Shown one piece after another: positions 1-8,713 of a DNA stretch of 64,000 nucleotides. The notes under the pieces are model-generated. The model had not been told where the DNA came from. It saw only the letters and a list, made by a program, of their open reading frames with translations, and made no database searches. Positions within the stretch are counted from its first letter, which is position 1, and every line of letters starts with the position of its first letter. Both the position numbers and the translations under genes were made by a program. Location of the stretch: assembly GCA_016709225.1 (NCBI GenBank), contig JADJEE010000002.1, positions 558,001 to 622,000 on the forward strand, given 5' to 3'. Source of the DNA: Deltaproteobacteria bacterium (lineage in GTDB: Bacteria > Myxococcota_A > Polyangia > Nannocystales > Nannocystaceae).

Positions 1-45
1 GCGAAGGCGTATCTCGTCGTCCTGCAGACCTGGGCACGGGCATGA
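1..45 (+). CDS. 3' end of an unidentified upstream gene (partial)
   Basis: The first bases read open in frame 1 and end in a TGA that overlaps the ATG of the LanM gene (ATGA). Only 14 C-terminal residues are visible, ending VVLQTWARA, too few to identify. The overlap suggests translational coupling to lanM, so the missing gene may belong to the same RiPP cluster. That a gene exists here is inference. Confidence 0.4.
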   Translation, partial: AKAYLVVLQTWARA

Positions 46-3000
46 CGGTGCAGCTTCACCACGCCGACGCGGCGTCGCTCGGCGAGCGCATCGCGGGTCT
101 GGTGGAGCCGGTCGGGCCGGCGGCTGGTTGCGGCGGCGACGAGCTCCAACAGCTCTGGCAGACCCGCGTGACCGCAGGCTCGCAGGCCCGATGGGCGCGA
201 CGGTTGACCGCCCTGGGGCCCACCCCTCACACGATCCCGGCGCTGCTCGGCGCGATGCAGGCCGCCGACGGCGTCGAGTTGCCGTGGGAGCGCTCGGTGG
301 AAGCGCTGCTCGACGACGTCGCGCGGCTCGGCGCCTCGTTCGAAGAGAAACGCGAGCCGTCGCCACTCGTGATTCCGTTCCATGATCTCCTGGCGCCACT
401 CGCCGACGTCGGCGTCGCGCGGGCGCGCGCAGCGACCGCGGCAGACGCCCAAGTGCCCGTTCCACTGCACCCGGGAGCATGGGCACAGCTCCGGCGGCAG
501 CTGCACTGGCGGCTCGCGGCCGTCTCCGAGCCCACGTTGAGTCTGGAGTTCTCGATCTACCGCGCACAGCACCGCTCCTCGATCGAACACCTGGTCCAAC
601 TGATCGCAGCTCCCGATTCGGCCGTATTGTATCGAGCGTTCGTCGGTGAGACGCCGCATGCACGGCTGGCCATGGTGGCGTCTCGCTATCCCGTGCTCGC
701 GCGCTGCTGGGCAAGCCTCGTCGACGACTGGGTCGACGCCACCGCCGAAATGCTCATTCGGTTGCACCGCGACCGCTGCGACCTCGCGGCATTCCTCGGA
801 GTGCGCTCCGCAGCGACGCAGGTGACTTGGGTGCGGCCCGATCTATCGGACAGCCATCGTGGCGGACGAACGGTCGCCCACATTGCATTCGCGGATGGCA
901 CCCAGATCATCTACAAGCCGCGCAACATCGACATCGAGTCGCGCTGGACCGAGCTCCTGCGGTGGTGCGCCGCTCGCGGCGCGCCGGTCCCACTCTCGGG
1001 GCTTCGGGTGCTCTCGCGGGCCGAGTACGGCTGGGTAGAGGTCGCGGCCGCGCGTCCCTGCGCGAGCCGCGACGACTTCGGCGGCTTCTATCGCCGTGCG
1101 GGGGCGATGCTCTGCCTCGTCTATCTACTGGCGGGCACAGACTGCCATCGGGACAACATCGTCGCCGACGGAGCGATGCCGGTGCTCGTCGACGCCGAGA
1201 CGCTGATGCATCCGGGGTCGGCGCCCGTTGCCCCGCAAGAAGAGGACGCCCACGCACAGCTGACCCGCCGACTGACGCACTCCGTGCTGTCGACCGCGCT
1301 GTTGCCCCACTGGTCGCCGACGCCGGACGGCGGTGGTTTCGAAGGTAGCGGTATCGGGCCCGGCGGTACCCTACCCACGAGCCTCGAGCGGCTCTCGCCC
1401 ATCGCCCGCAACACCGACGCGGCATCGCTGCAGGCCAAGCAGGTCGAGCTCGTCGCGGCCAAGAACGTACCTCACTGCGACGGTGCGCTTGCCGTGGCCG
1501 ACGACTACGTGGCGGAGATCATCGAGGGTTTCGAATCGACCGCGGCTTTCGTGATGTCACAGCGCGAAGCGATGTTGGCGGACGACGGCCCGATCGAGGC
1601 ATTCGCGAACTCCGCGGTGCGCGTGCTACTGCGTGCCACCGCGGACTACGACCTCATCCGCGATCGTGCGCGCAGCCCGGCCGCGATGCGCAGCGGCGCA
1701 GCGCGATCCATCTTCATCGACACTCTGATGCAACCGTTGCTCGGCCCCGCGACCGACGATTCCCACCATGCTCTCTGGGAGGCAGCTCGCCGCGAGCAAG
1801 CGGAACTCGAGCGCAATGACATCCCACGTTTCGAGGTGCGGGCCAACTCGTCGGCCTCGCGATGGCGCGCCGAGTGGGACCATCCGGGGCTACAGATCGC
1901 GCGCGCACGAATCGCCTCGCTCGACGTTCTCGAGATTCGTCGTCAGGTGGGCCTCATCGACGCCTCGTTCGAGGCCCGTGGCCAGCCCCGCGGGAGCGAG
2001 CGTGCGCAGGTCGAAGCCGCCCCGTCGCCCTCACGTACGAGCGATCGCGACCTCGTGAGAGAGGTCGAGCGAATCACCGAGAGAATCAAGAGCATGGCGA
2101 CGCGGGGCCGAGACGACACCGCCACATGGCTGACGATCGACGTCATCGAAGGAAGCCTCGCGTACACCGTGCACCCCATGGGTCCGACGCTCTACAACGG
2201 CGTTGCCGGTGTCGCGCTGTTTCTCGCGGCCGCGAGCGTCGCGCTCCAGGACCGCGATGCGCGATGCCTCGCCCTGGGCGCAGTACGTTCGCTTCGCCAA
2301 CAGGTCAACGCGAGCCCGCGATTCGCCCCGGGGACGTGCATCGGCGGCATCATGGGAACTCCGTCTGCGGCGTACGCGCTCGCATGGATGGGCCACATCC
2401 TCGGCGATGCGTCTCTCATCGACGATGCGGTGAGCATCGTGCGTCGTTGCGACGCAGCGGTCATCCGCAGCGACACCCACTACGACCTCTCGTCGGGCGC
2501 GGCCGGCTTGATTCTCGTGTTGTTGACGGTCCATGCGATGCGCCCATGGCCCGGCGCACTCGAGCAGGCGCGGCTGTGTGGGGAGCATTTGCTCGCAGCA
2601 CGCGTGGGCACGCCCGCGAGCTGGCCTACGCCCACTGGGCGGCGATTGGCCGGCCTCGCCCACGGCGCCAGCGGCACCGCGCTGGCGCTCCAGCGGTTGT
2701 CCGAGGCGACCGGCGACCGGCGCTATCGCGACGCAGCATTCGAGGCTCTCGATCACGAACGCACGCTCTATCATCCGGAGGTCGAGAACTGGCAGGACGT
2801 GCGACCGGACGTCCCGGGTCCCGGACCGTCGTTCATGAGTTCGTGGTGTAACGGGGCGCCGGGAATCGGCATGGCCCGCGTTCACCAGCGAGGAGCTCCC
2901 CGCCGTGACGCAGAGCTGACGGCGGCGCTGCGAACGACCGAACGCGTCGCATTCGGGCACCTCGATCATTTCTGCTGCGGCAATGTCGGTCGCTCCGAGC

Positions 3001-3305
3001 TGCTTCTCGATGCCGGCCACCGACTGCACGAGCCGGCCCTGGTCGCGGCGTCGCGTCGTGCGGTCGATCGCATGGTCGCGCGCGCGCGGGCGACGGGAGC
3101 GTGGACCCTCTCGTCCAACCCGCGACCCGGCAACGAACAGGCGGGCCTGTTCCGCGGCCTCGCGGGAATCGGGTGGCACCTGCTGCGCCACCTGCAGCCG
3201 CAGGAGCTCCCCGCGCTCGGCGTGCTCGAAGGGCCCGACTCCCGTGAGTCCCGCTCAGCCCGCGGGCGTCACGTCCAAGAGCAACCGCTGATCCCAGACC
3301 GCTGA
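42..3305 (+). CDS. lanM: Class II lanthipeptide synthetase LanM (CCG zinc type)
   Basis: Bifunctional enzyme of 1087 residues, the usual LanM length. The N-terminal half is the DUF4135 dehydratase/kinase-like domain: Lys292 lies in YKPRNID, HRDN is at 369-372, and DAETLMHP follows. It would phosphorylate and eliminate Ser/Thr to give dehydroamino acids. The C-terminal third (about 700-1065) is a LanC-like cyclase with WCNGAPG (Cys936) and FCCGN (Cys978, Cys979). Three Cys ligands replace the Cys-Cys-His set of ordinary LanC; this is known for the CCG subgroup that includes the promiscuous ProcM. The start overlaps an upstream stop, and the last 51 bases overlap the convergent lanC 3' end. No class II precursor is visible in the window, so its substrate is unknown; it may lie upstream or be the peptide at 4726. 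Confidence 0.9.
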   Translation: MTVQLHHADAASLGERIAGLVEPVGPAAGCGGDELQQLWQTRVTAGSQARWARRLTALGPTPHTIPALLGAMQAADGVELPWERSVEALLDDVARLGASFEEKREPSPLVIPFHDLLAPLADVGVARARAATAADAQVPVPLHPGAWAQLRRQLHWRLAAVSEPTLSLEFSIYRAQHRSSIEHLVQLIAAPDSAVLYRAFVGETPHARLAMVASRYPVLARCWASLVDDWVDATAEMLIRLHRDRCDLAAFLGVRSAATQVTWVRPDLSDSHRGGRTVAHIAFADGTQIIYKPRNIDIESRWTELLRWCAARGAPVPLSGLRVLSRAEYGWVEVAAARPCASRDDFGGFYRRAGAMLCLVYLLAGTDCHRDNIVADGAMPVLVDAETLMHPGSAPVAPQEEDAHAQLTRRLTHSVLSTALLPHWSPTPDGGGFEGSGIGPGGTLPTSLERLSPIARNTDAASLQAKQVELVAAKNVPHCDGALAVADDYVAEIIEGFESTAAFVMSQREAMLADDGPIEAFANSAVRVLLRATADYDLIRDRARSPAAMRSGAARSIFIDTLMQPLLGPATDDSHHALWEAARREQAELERNDIPRFEVRANSSASRWRAEWDHPGLQIARARIASLDVLEIRRQVGLIDASFEARGQPRGSERAQVEAAPSPSRTSDRDLVREVERITERIKSMATRGRDDTATWLTIDVIEGSLAYTVHPMGPTLYNGVAGVALFLAAASVALQDRDARCLALGAVRSLRQQVNASPRFAPGTCIGGIMGTPSAAYALAWMGHILGDASLIDDAVSIVRRCDAAVIRSDTHYDLSSGAAGLILVLLTVHAMRPWPGALEQARLCGEHLLAARVGTPASWPTPTGRRLAGLAHGASGTALALQRLSEATGDRRYRDAAFEALDHERTLYHPEVENWQDVRPDVPGPGPSFMSSWCNGAPGIGMARVHQRGAPRRDAELTAALRTTERVAFGHLDHFCCGNVGRSELLLDAGHRLHEPALVAASRRAVDRMVARARATGAWTLSSNPRPGNEQAGLFRGLAGIGWHLLRHLQPQELPALGVLEGPDSRESRSARGRHVQEQPLIPDR

Positions 3306-4541
3306 GGCACCGAGCGCGGACATCAACGCGAGACCGACGCCGGCCGCTCCGCCGAGGATTCCCGGGCTCGCGCGGTACGTGCCCTGCCCGGCAGGTGCGT
3401 CGGCGGTCTCGAACGCGGGGAAGCCGGCGAGACCATCCGACCGGCGTAGCGCCAGGGTGTTCCGGAACCATCTCCGTGCGCCGTCGCGCAGGACCTCGTC
3501 GCCGGTGGCGTCGCCGAGACGGCCGAACAGGTGGCCGAGCCCCGCCGCGCCATGGCACAGACCGGCGTCCTGCACCGCGCACTTGTCGTCCGGTCGCGTT
3601 GCGCATGCCCGTGCCAACGACAGCGCGCGCTCGTAGAGGGCATGGTCCTGCAACGCCCATGAGGCGCGGAGCAAGGCCAACGCGACCCCTGGGTCGCCGT
3701 AGCACCACGCGGTTCGGGCCGCACGGCCGGCGACGCCCGGCGCGACGCACCAATCGAAGGCTGCGTGCTCGCGCTGTGGTTGACGATGGGCTTCGAGGAA
3801 TCCGACTGCCGACCGCAGTGAGCGCCGGAGCGATGCCTCCTCGTGCCCTGGCAGCACGTGGGCGAGCAGTATCGCCGAGTAGAACGCGACCACGCCGGGG
3901 ACTCCGTGTGCGAGGCCGAGGTCGATCATGCCCTCGGGGTGCGTTCGTCGGTGGTGGGCCGGCAACAGAGCGGCCGGGGTCATCCAAGCCAATCCACCTC
4001 GAGCCGGCTCCGCCATCGACTCGAGTCGATCCAGCGTCAGTCGCAGACCTCGGCGCGCGAGCGCGTGACGCCGTCTCGCGAGAAAGTAGACCCCGAAGCC
4101 GACGAGGCCGCTGATGAGATCGTAGTGACCTGACCACTCCTTTCGCGACAGTGCCTCGACCAGGATCGCGTCGACGCGCGGCGGCAGCGTGTCCGGAGCC
4201 TCCGACCCGGGCTCGTCCGGCGCGTCGTCGATGACATGTGCGGCCCAAGCGGCCCCGGTCAATCCACCGAACATGCCGATCGCAACGACACCGCCGTCAA
4301 TCGCATCAGCCAAGGACGCCATCGCTCGCTCGAACGCATGCTCCACCCACGGTTCGGGAAACATCTGTGCAACGTGGGCCCAGTAGAGCGCCGCGTCCGT
4401 CGTCTCGCCGAGGCCAGCCGGCTCTCGACGCGCGAGCGCCACCGCGATCTCGTACGCGGTCTCACGCGCCTGGTGCGCCAACTCGCCGCTGAGAAGCGCA
4501 GAGCGCCTGCACGGTACTTCCGGCCCCAAGAAGGTATCCAC
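3255..4541 (-). CDS. lanC: Class I lanthipeptide cyclase LanC
   Basis: Stand-alone cyclase of 428 residues (NisC is 418), starting at GTG. The zinc site is canonical: Cys280 in AWCYGDPG and Cys329-His330 in LCHGAAG, almost the NisC numbering (C284, C330, H331). It would activate Cys thiols of a dehydrated precursor for lanthionine ring closure. It is convergent with lanM and divergent from the precursor gene across a 184-bp spacer, so it has its own promoter. Its partner dehydratase is the LanB at 9590. Two distinct cyclase domains in one locus is unusual. Confidence 0.9.
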   Translation of the reverse strand: MDTFLGPEVPCRRSALLSGELAHQARETAYEIAVALARREPAGLGETTDAALYWAHVAQMFPEPWVEHAFERAMASLADAIDGGVVAIGMFGGLTGAAWAAHVIDDAPDEPGSEAPDTLPPRVDAILVEALSRKEWSGHYDLISGLVGFGVYFLARRRHALARRGLRLTLDRLESMAEPARGGLAWMTPAALLPAHHRRTHPEGMIDLGLAHGVPGVVAFYSAILLAHVLPGHEEASLRRSLRSAVGFLEAHRQPQREHAAFDWCVAPGVAGRAARTAWCYGDPGVALALLRASWALQDHALYERALSLARACATRPDDKCAVQDAGLCHGAAGLGHLFGRLGDATGDEVLRDGARRWFRNTLALRRSDGLAGFPAFETADAPAGQGTYRASPGILGGAAGVGLALMSALGASAVWDQRLLLDVTPAG

Positions 4542-4725
4542 GGTGATCTCATTGTCCGCGTCCCGTGTCGCGATGACGCCGAACCACCACGCACAGACGC
4601 TCGAAACTCGTCCCTCCGCCCGTCATATCGTTCCGGGGTGCGGGCAAGGACGTAGATGCGGCTGGCCCGGACGCTCGGATGGTCTGGGCGGTCTCTGTCT
4701 CGGGGAACCGCGTGGACAAGAAGCA

Positions 4726-4989
4726 ATGAAGAAGAAGCTAAAACTCAACAAGGATACGCTGCTGATCCTCGAGGACGGAGCCCTGGTCAGCGTGGCGGGC
4801 GGTGCGGTCGTCGCCGGAAGCGCCGCGTGCTCGACGATCTGCAGCGTCTTCGGTTGCGACCCGGACCCAGACTCGACCGTCTGCCCCGGAACCGGCCAGT
4901 GCCCATCGAGGGGCGCCCAGTGCCCGAACGACACCGGATCGGCGTGCCCGCAGGGCCCAACCCTCTACGGGTGTCCGGCGCCGCAGTAA
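4726..4989 (+). CDS. lanA: Lanthipeptide precursor peptide (class I type leader)
   Basis: Peptide of 87 residues; ATG 4726 was chosen because an upstream in-frame extension to 4543 is not leader-like. The leader (1-26) is MKKKLKLNKDTLLILEDG followed by ALVSVAGG, close to the KKLxLxKETLxxL...VxGG leaders of class I lanthipeptides from Bacteroidota and myxobacteria. It ends in a double Gly suited to a C39 peptidase. The core (27-87) holds 8 Cys (35, 39, 44, 53, 59, 66, 74, 83) and 11 Ser/Thr, enough for several (methyl)lanthionine rings, and is rich in Pro, Gly and Asp. A strong stem-loop follows it. Substrate of LanB/LanC by leader type; action of LanM or of the cupin on it is inference. Confidence 0.85.
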   Translation: MKKKLKLNKDTLLILEDGALVSVAGGAVVAGSAACSTICSVFGCDPDPDSTVCPGTGQCPSRGAQCPNDTGSACPQGPTLYGCPAPQ

Positions 4990-5014
4990 GCACTCCCTGA
5001 GGCGGCTCACCTTG

Positions 5015-5048
5015 CTCGTGGGAAGGACGTTCGGATCCTTCCCACGAG
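5015..5048 (+). promoter_or_regulatory. Perfect 13-bp stem-loop between precursor and transport operon
   Basis: CTCGTGGGAAGGA (5015-5027) and its exact complement TCCTTCCCACGAG (5036-5048) flank an 8-base loop. It lies 26 bases after the precursor stop and 15 before the next ATG. No T-run follows, so it is more likely a leaky terminator or mRNA-stabilising hairpin that keeps precursor transcript in excess than a full terminator. Confidence 0.6.
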
Positions 5049-5063
5049 TCTATCGAGCGGACG

Positions 5064-6512
5064 ATGGAGACGATACGAGACACCACATCCCTCGCGAGCC
5101 TGCGTCAGCAACTGCTGAGCATCGCGGGGCATGTGGGGAGCGCCCGAGACCTCGAAGAGATCGCCCGAGGCCTCACAGCTGCGGTCGCTGCCTTGCTCCC
5201 CGCTTGTCGCGCATACTGCGTCTTCTATGATTCGGGGTCGAGAACCCTCTGGCATGAAGACACGTCCGCATGCCAGTGGGATGCCAGCAATGGCGTCATC
5301 GGCCACGCCGCACGGCACGGCTGGACGTTGCATCTCGACTCCGCGTCAGAGCACCCAGCATTCGAGTGCACGGTCGACGATCCCGATCGCATCGGCCCTG
5401 CGCGCATGCTCGTCCAGCCGCTCGCGAGCTCGGACGGCGAACCGCACGCCCTCCTCGTAGCGATTCGTCCGAAAGAAGGCAATCCGTTCGACGCTCGCGA
5501 GCGAGCGTGGTTAGAACTACTAAGTTCGTTCGTAGCACCAATGCTCTCGCACGTTGCGTCACGCCAAGCGGAGGCGATCGTCGACGAAGCCACGCCGCTC
5601 TCACCATTTCGTGACGAGGCCCTCGCAAACCACAACGCAGGTCTCACACGCGGCGACCTGGTCCGCGTGACGCCGCGATGGATAGCGCCTGCGGGGTGGC
5701 TCGTCGTGACCCTGCTGATTCTCGCCCCACTGCTGTTCGCGCTCGCCGAGGTCGATCAATACAGCACTGGCATCGGCATCGTTCGCGCGGGCGACCGAGT
5801 ATCGCTCGTCTGCCGCGAGTCGGGCACACTCGAGGAGGTACTCGTCGGTCCAGGTGACCACGTTGCGGACGGACAAGTACTCGCCCGCCTCGACGCGCGC
5901 GACGCTCGAGCTGATCGCGATCGCCTGGACGAGGAGTTCCATGCCCAGCTCCGCAAGCGGATGCGCGACCCCTCCGACGAGGGCGCAGGTCATGGGGTGC
6001 TCAGTCTGCGGGGACAGCTCGAGGTCGCGGTATCGCGTGTTCGCCAGCGTGAGATCCGAGCGCCGCACGCAGGGTTCGTCGCCGATGTTCGTGGCCGCCC
6101 AGGCCAGCCATGCCGGCCAGGCGACACGGTGGTCACGATGAGCCGCCCGGCGGAACAGATGGAGCTGCTCGCGCTGCTCCCGGGCGACGATCGACCGCAG
6201 CTGGCCGAGGGTGCCATGCTCCGCTTCGAGCTCCCCGGGTATCGCCACGAGTATCAGTGGTTTCGGATCACCGAGGTCGGCGATGGTGTCATTGGGCCGA
6301 CCGAGGCTTCGCGACTCCTCGGTCCCGAAGTTGGTGATCTCGCGCCGCAAGAGGGCCCCCGGGTCGTCGTGAGGGCTGTGATCCCGGAGGCGACGTTCGA
6401 CGCCGACGGAGTGTCCTACGCGTACCACGATGGGATGTACGGACATGCCGAGGTTCGCCTCCGCCGCGAGCCCTTGGTCAACCTACTGCTACCGGGCTGG
6501 AGAGGTCGATGA
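5064..6512 (+). CDS. GAF-domain / HlyD-type membrane fusion protein
   Basis: Protein of 482 residues with an unusual architecture. Residues about 15-170 look like a GAF sensor domain (YCVFYDSGSRTLWHED, later LVAIRPKEGNPFDARERAWLELLSSF). A single membrane helix follows (about 208-230, GWLVVTLLILAPLLFALAEV), then a biotinyl-lipoyl-like half motif (GTLEEVLVGPGDHVADGQVLARLDA) and a HlyD barrel region (IRAPHAGFVADV). It should be the periplasmic adaptor of the exporter encoded next, which it overlaps by ATGA. The cytoplasmic GAF domain could sense a ligand or dock the exporter; its ligand is unknown. The coiled-coil hairpin is short. Confidence 0.75.
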   Translation: METIRDTTSLASLRQQLLSIAGHVGSARDLEEIARGLTAAVAALLPACRAYCVFYDSGSRTLWHEDTSACQWDASNGVIGHAARHGWTLHLDSASEHPAFECTVDDPDRIGPARMLVQPLASSDGEPHALLVAIRPKEGNPFDARERAWLELLSSFVAPMLSHVASRQAEAIVDEATPLSPFRDEALANHNAGLTRGDLVRVTPRWIAPAGWLVVTLLILAPLLFALAEVDQYSTGIGIVRAGDRVSLVCRESGTLEEVLVGPGDHVADGQVLARLDARDARADRDRLDEEFHAQLRKRMRDPSDEGAGHGVLSLRGQLEVAVSRVRQREIRAPHAGFVADVRGRPGQPCRPGDTVVTMSRPAEQMELLALLPGDDRPQLAEGAMLRFELPGYRHEYQWFRITEVGDGVIGPTEASRLLGPEVGDLAPQEGPRVVVRAVIPEATFDADGVSYAYHDGMYGHAEVRLRREPLVNLLLPGWRGR

Positions 6513-8713
6513 ACATCATGCAAGCCGACATGATCGTCGCCCGCTTCGGTCGCCTTCTTGCTCGCCTCTCGGTACGGCGGACGCATCGGATTCCGTTCGT
6601 CCAACAGATGGAGGTGGCCGACTGTGGGGTGGCGTGCCTGGCCATGGTGCTGCGGCACTACGGCAGCCATGTCGAACTACGGCAGATCCGCGAACGCCTC
6701 CGTACCACGACGCACGGCACGAACGCGCGGTCGCTGATTGAGGTCGCACGAAGCTTCGGATTGCGCGGGCGGTGCGTGAGCCTCGAGATGGAGGGTCTCG
6801 AACTGCTGCCCCCTGGCGCCGTGCTGCACTGGGGCTTCTCTCACTTCTTTGTATTCGAGCGTCTGACCCGTGCCGCGATTCACGTCGTCGACCCCGCGAT
6901 GGGCCGTCGAAGCATTCCGCTGGACCAGGTGCGCCGCTCCTTCACCGGCGTCGCGTTGATCTTCGAACGTGATGACGGCTTCGTCCCCGCGGCCTCGGGC
7001 CGCAGTGCACTGTGGAACTACTTCCGACAGCTCGCGGCTCAACGTAGCCTCATCGCGCGGGTGCTGTCGATCTCCGCGGCCCTTCGCGTCTTCGCGCTTG
7101 CGCTGCCACTCTTGACCGCGGTGATCGTAGATCGCGTGGTTCCTCGCGGCGACTCCCATCTGCTGCTGCTCGTATGCCTGGGGCTCGGGACCATGCTGGC
7201 GTTCCAGCTGTTGTGCGGTCTCATCCGCGAGCATCTACTGCTGCAGCTCCGAACCACCCTCGACCTCAAGCTCACGCTGGGGTTCCTCGATCATCTCGTA
7301 TCGCTGCCCTATGGGTACTTTCAACGCCGGACCGCGGGCGACCTGATGCTGCGCGTGGGCAGCAATGCGGTCATCCGCGAGACCCTCGCATCGACCACAC
7401 TGTCGACGCTGCTCGATGGGGCGTTCGCGATCGCATATCTCGGCTTGATATTTGCACTGCACACGGCACTCGGCGTCGCAACGCTCGCCTTGGGCACGGC
7501 GCAGGCGGCGATATTCCTCGTCGGTCGACGTCGCGTAGTCCAGCTCTCGCGCGAGACCATCGACGCGCGAAGCCGCGTGCAAGGGGAACTCGTGCAACTG
7601 CTCGCCGGAATCGAGACCCTCAAGCTCTGCGGCGCGGAGGCGCGCGCCGTCGATCGCTGGGCCGACTTCTACGTCGACGACATCAACGCGACACTGCGGC
7701 AAGGCCGTCTGGGCGCAGTCCTCGGCGGGATCACGGGCCTCGTTGGCACGATCGCGCCGTTGACGGTCCTGGTGCTCGGTGCCGTCGCCGTGGTCCGAGG
7801 CGAACTGTCACTGGGAACCATGCTGGCCGTCAACGCATTGGCCGGAGGCTTCATGGGGCCACTGCTCTCACTGGTCACTGCTGGATTTGCGGTTCAGCAG
7901 TTGAGTGGCCACATCGAACGCATCGACGACGTGCTTTCCGAGCCGCGCGAAGAGGTCAGACAGCGTCGCTTCACGGCGGCACCGAAAGGTCGGATCGAGC
8001 TCGATCGGGTCCGGTTTCGCTATGACCCGGAATCACCCGACGCGCTTCGCGACGTATCACTGACGATCGAGGCAGGGTCGACGGTCGCGATCGTCGGCCG
8101 CTCTGGATCCGGCAAGTCGACGCTCGTTGCCATGCTCCTGGGTCTGCGCAGACCGAGTTCGGGAAGCGTATCGTGCGACGGCATCGATCTGCACGATCTC
8201 GATCCCGCGAACCGGAAGCTCCTACTCGGCGTGGTCCCTCAGCATCCGTTCATATTCGGGCGGTCGGTCCGAGAGAACATCGCACTGCTGGACGAGCAGG
8301 TGTCTCTGGAGGAAGTGATGGAAGCTGCACGAAAGGCCCGGATCCACGACGACATCATGCAGATGCCCATGGGCTACAACACCATCATTGCGGAGGGCGG
8401 CGCATCCTTGTCGGGGGGTCAGCGCCAGCGGATTGCGCTCGCCAGGGCGCTCGTGCACCACCCGCCCATCATCGTGCTCGACGAGGCGACCAGCTCGGTC
8501 GACAACGTCGTCGAGCGCGAGATGATGGACAACATGGCGGAGCTCAGCTGTACGCGGATCATCGTGGCGCACCGCCTGAGCACGGTCTCGTTCGCCCAAC
8601 AGATCGTGGTGCTCGACCGCGGCGAGATCGTCGAGCGGGGGACGCACGAAGAACTCACGGCGCTTGGCGGCATCTACTACGCGCTCGCCGCCGGGCAGGG
8701 ACGCAATGCGTGA
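6509..8713 (+). CDS. lanT: Peptidase-containing ABC exporter (C39-TMD-NBD)
   Basis: A 734-residue PCAT that would cut the leader after the double Gly and export the peptide. The C39 peptidase is N-terminal: catalytic Cys39 in VADCGVACLAMVL, His in GFSHFFVFE, Asp in HVVDPAMG. Transmembrane helices span about 165-440. The nucleotide-binding domain has Walker A GRSGSGKST, signature LSGGQRQR, Walker B IIVLDEATSSVD and a switch His in IVAHRLST. The ATG overlaps the stop of the GAF-HlyD gene and the TGA overlaps the next ATG, so these genes are translationally coupled. The VAGG leaders at 4726 and perhaps 56076 are plausible substrates. Confidence 0.93.
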   Translation: MNIMQADMIVARFGRLLARLSVRRTHRIPFVQQMEVADCGVACLAMVLRHYGSHVELRQIRERLRTTTHGTNARSLIEVARSFGLRGRCVSLEMEGLELLPPGAVLHWGFSHFFVFERLTRAAIHVVDPAMGRRSIPLDQVRRSFTGVALIFERDDGFVPAASGRSALWNYFRQLAAQRSLIARVLSISAALRVFALALPLLTAVIVDRVVPRGDSHLLLLVCLGLGTMLAFQLLCGLIREHLLLQLRTTLDLKLTLGFLDHLVSLPYGYFQRRTAGDLMLRVGSNAVIRETLASTTLSTLLDGAFAIAYLGLIFALHTALGVATLALGTAQAAIFLVGRRRVVQLSRETIDARSRVQGELVQLLAGIETLKLCGAEARAVDRWADFYVDDINATLRQGRLGAVLGGITGLVGTIAPLTVLVLGAVAVVRGELSLGTMLAVNALAGGFMGPLLSLVTAGFAVQQLSGHIERIDDVLSEPREEVRQRRFTAAPKGRIELDRVRFRYDPESPDALRDVSLTIEAGSTVAIVGRSGSGKSTLVAMLLGLRRPSSGSVSCDGIDLHDLDPANRKLLLGVVPQHPFIFGRSVRENIALLDEQVSLEEVMEAARKARIHDDIMQMPMGYNTIIAEGGASLSGGQRQRIALARALVHHPPIIVLDEATSSVDNVVEREMMDNMAELSCTRIIVAHRLSTVSFAQQIVVLDRGEIVERGTHEELTALGGIYYALAAGQGRNA

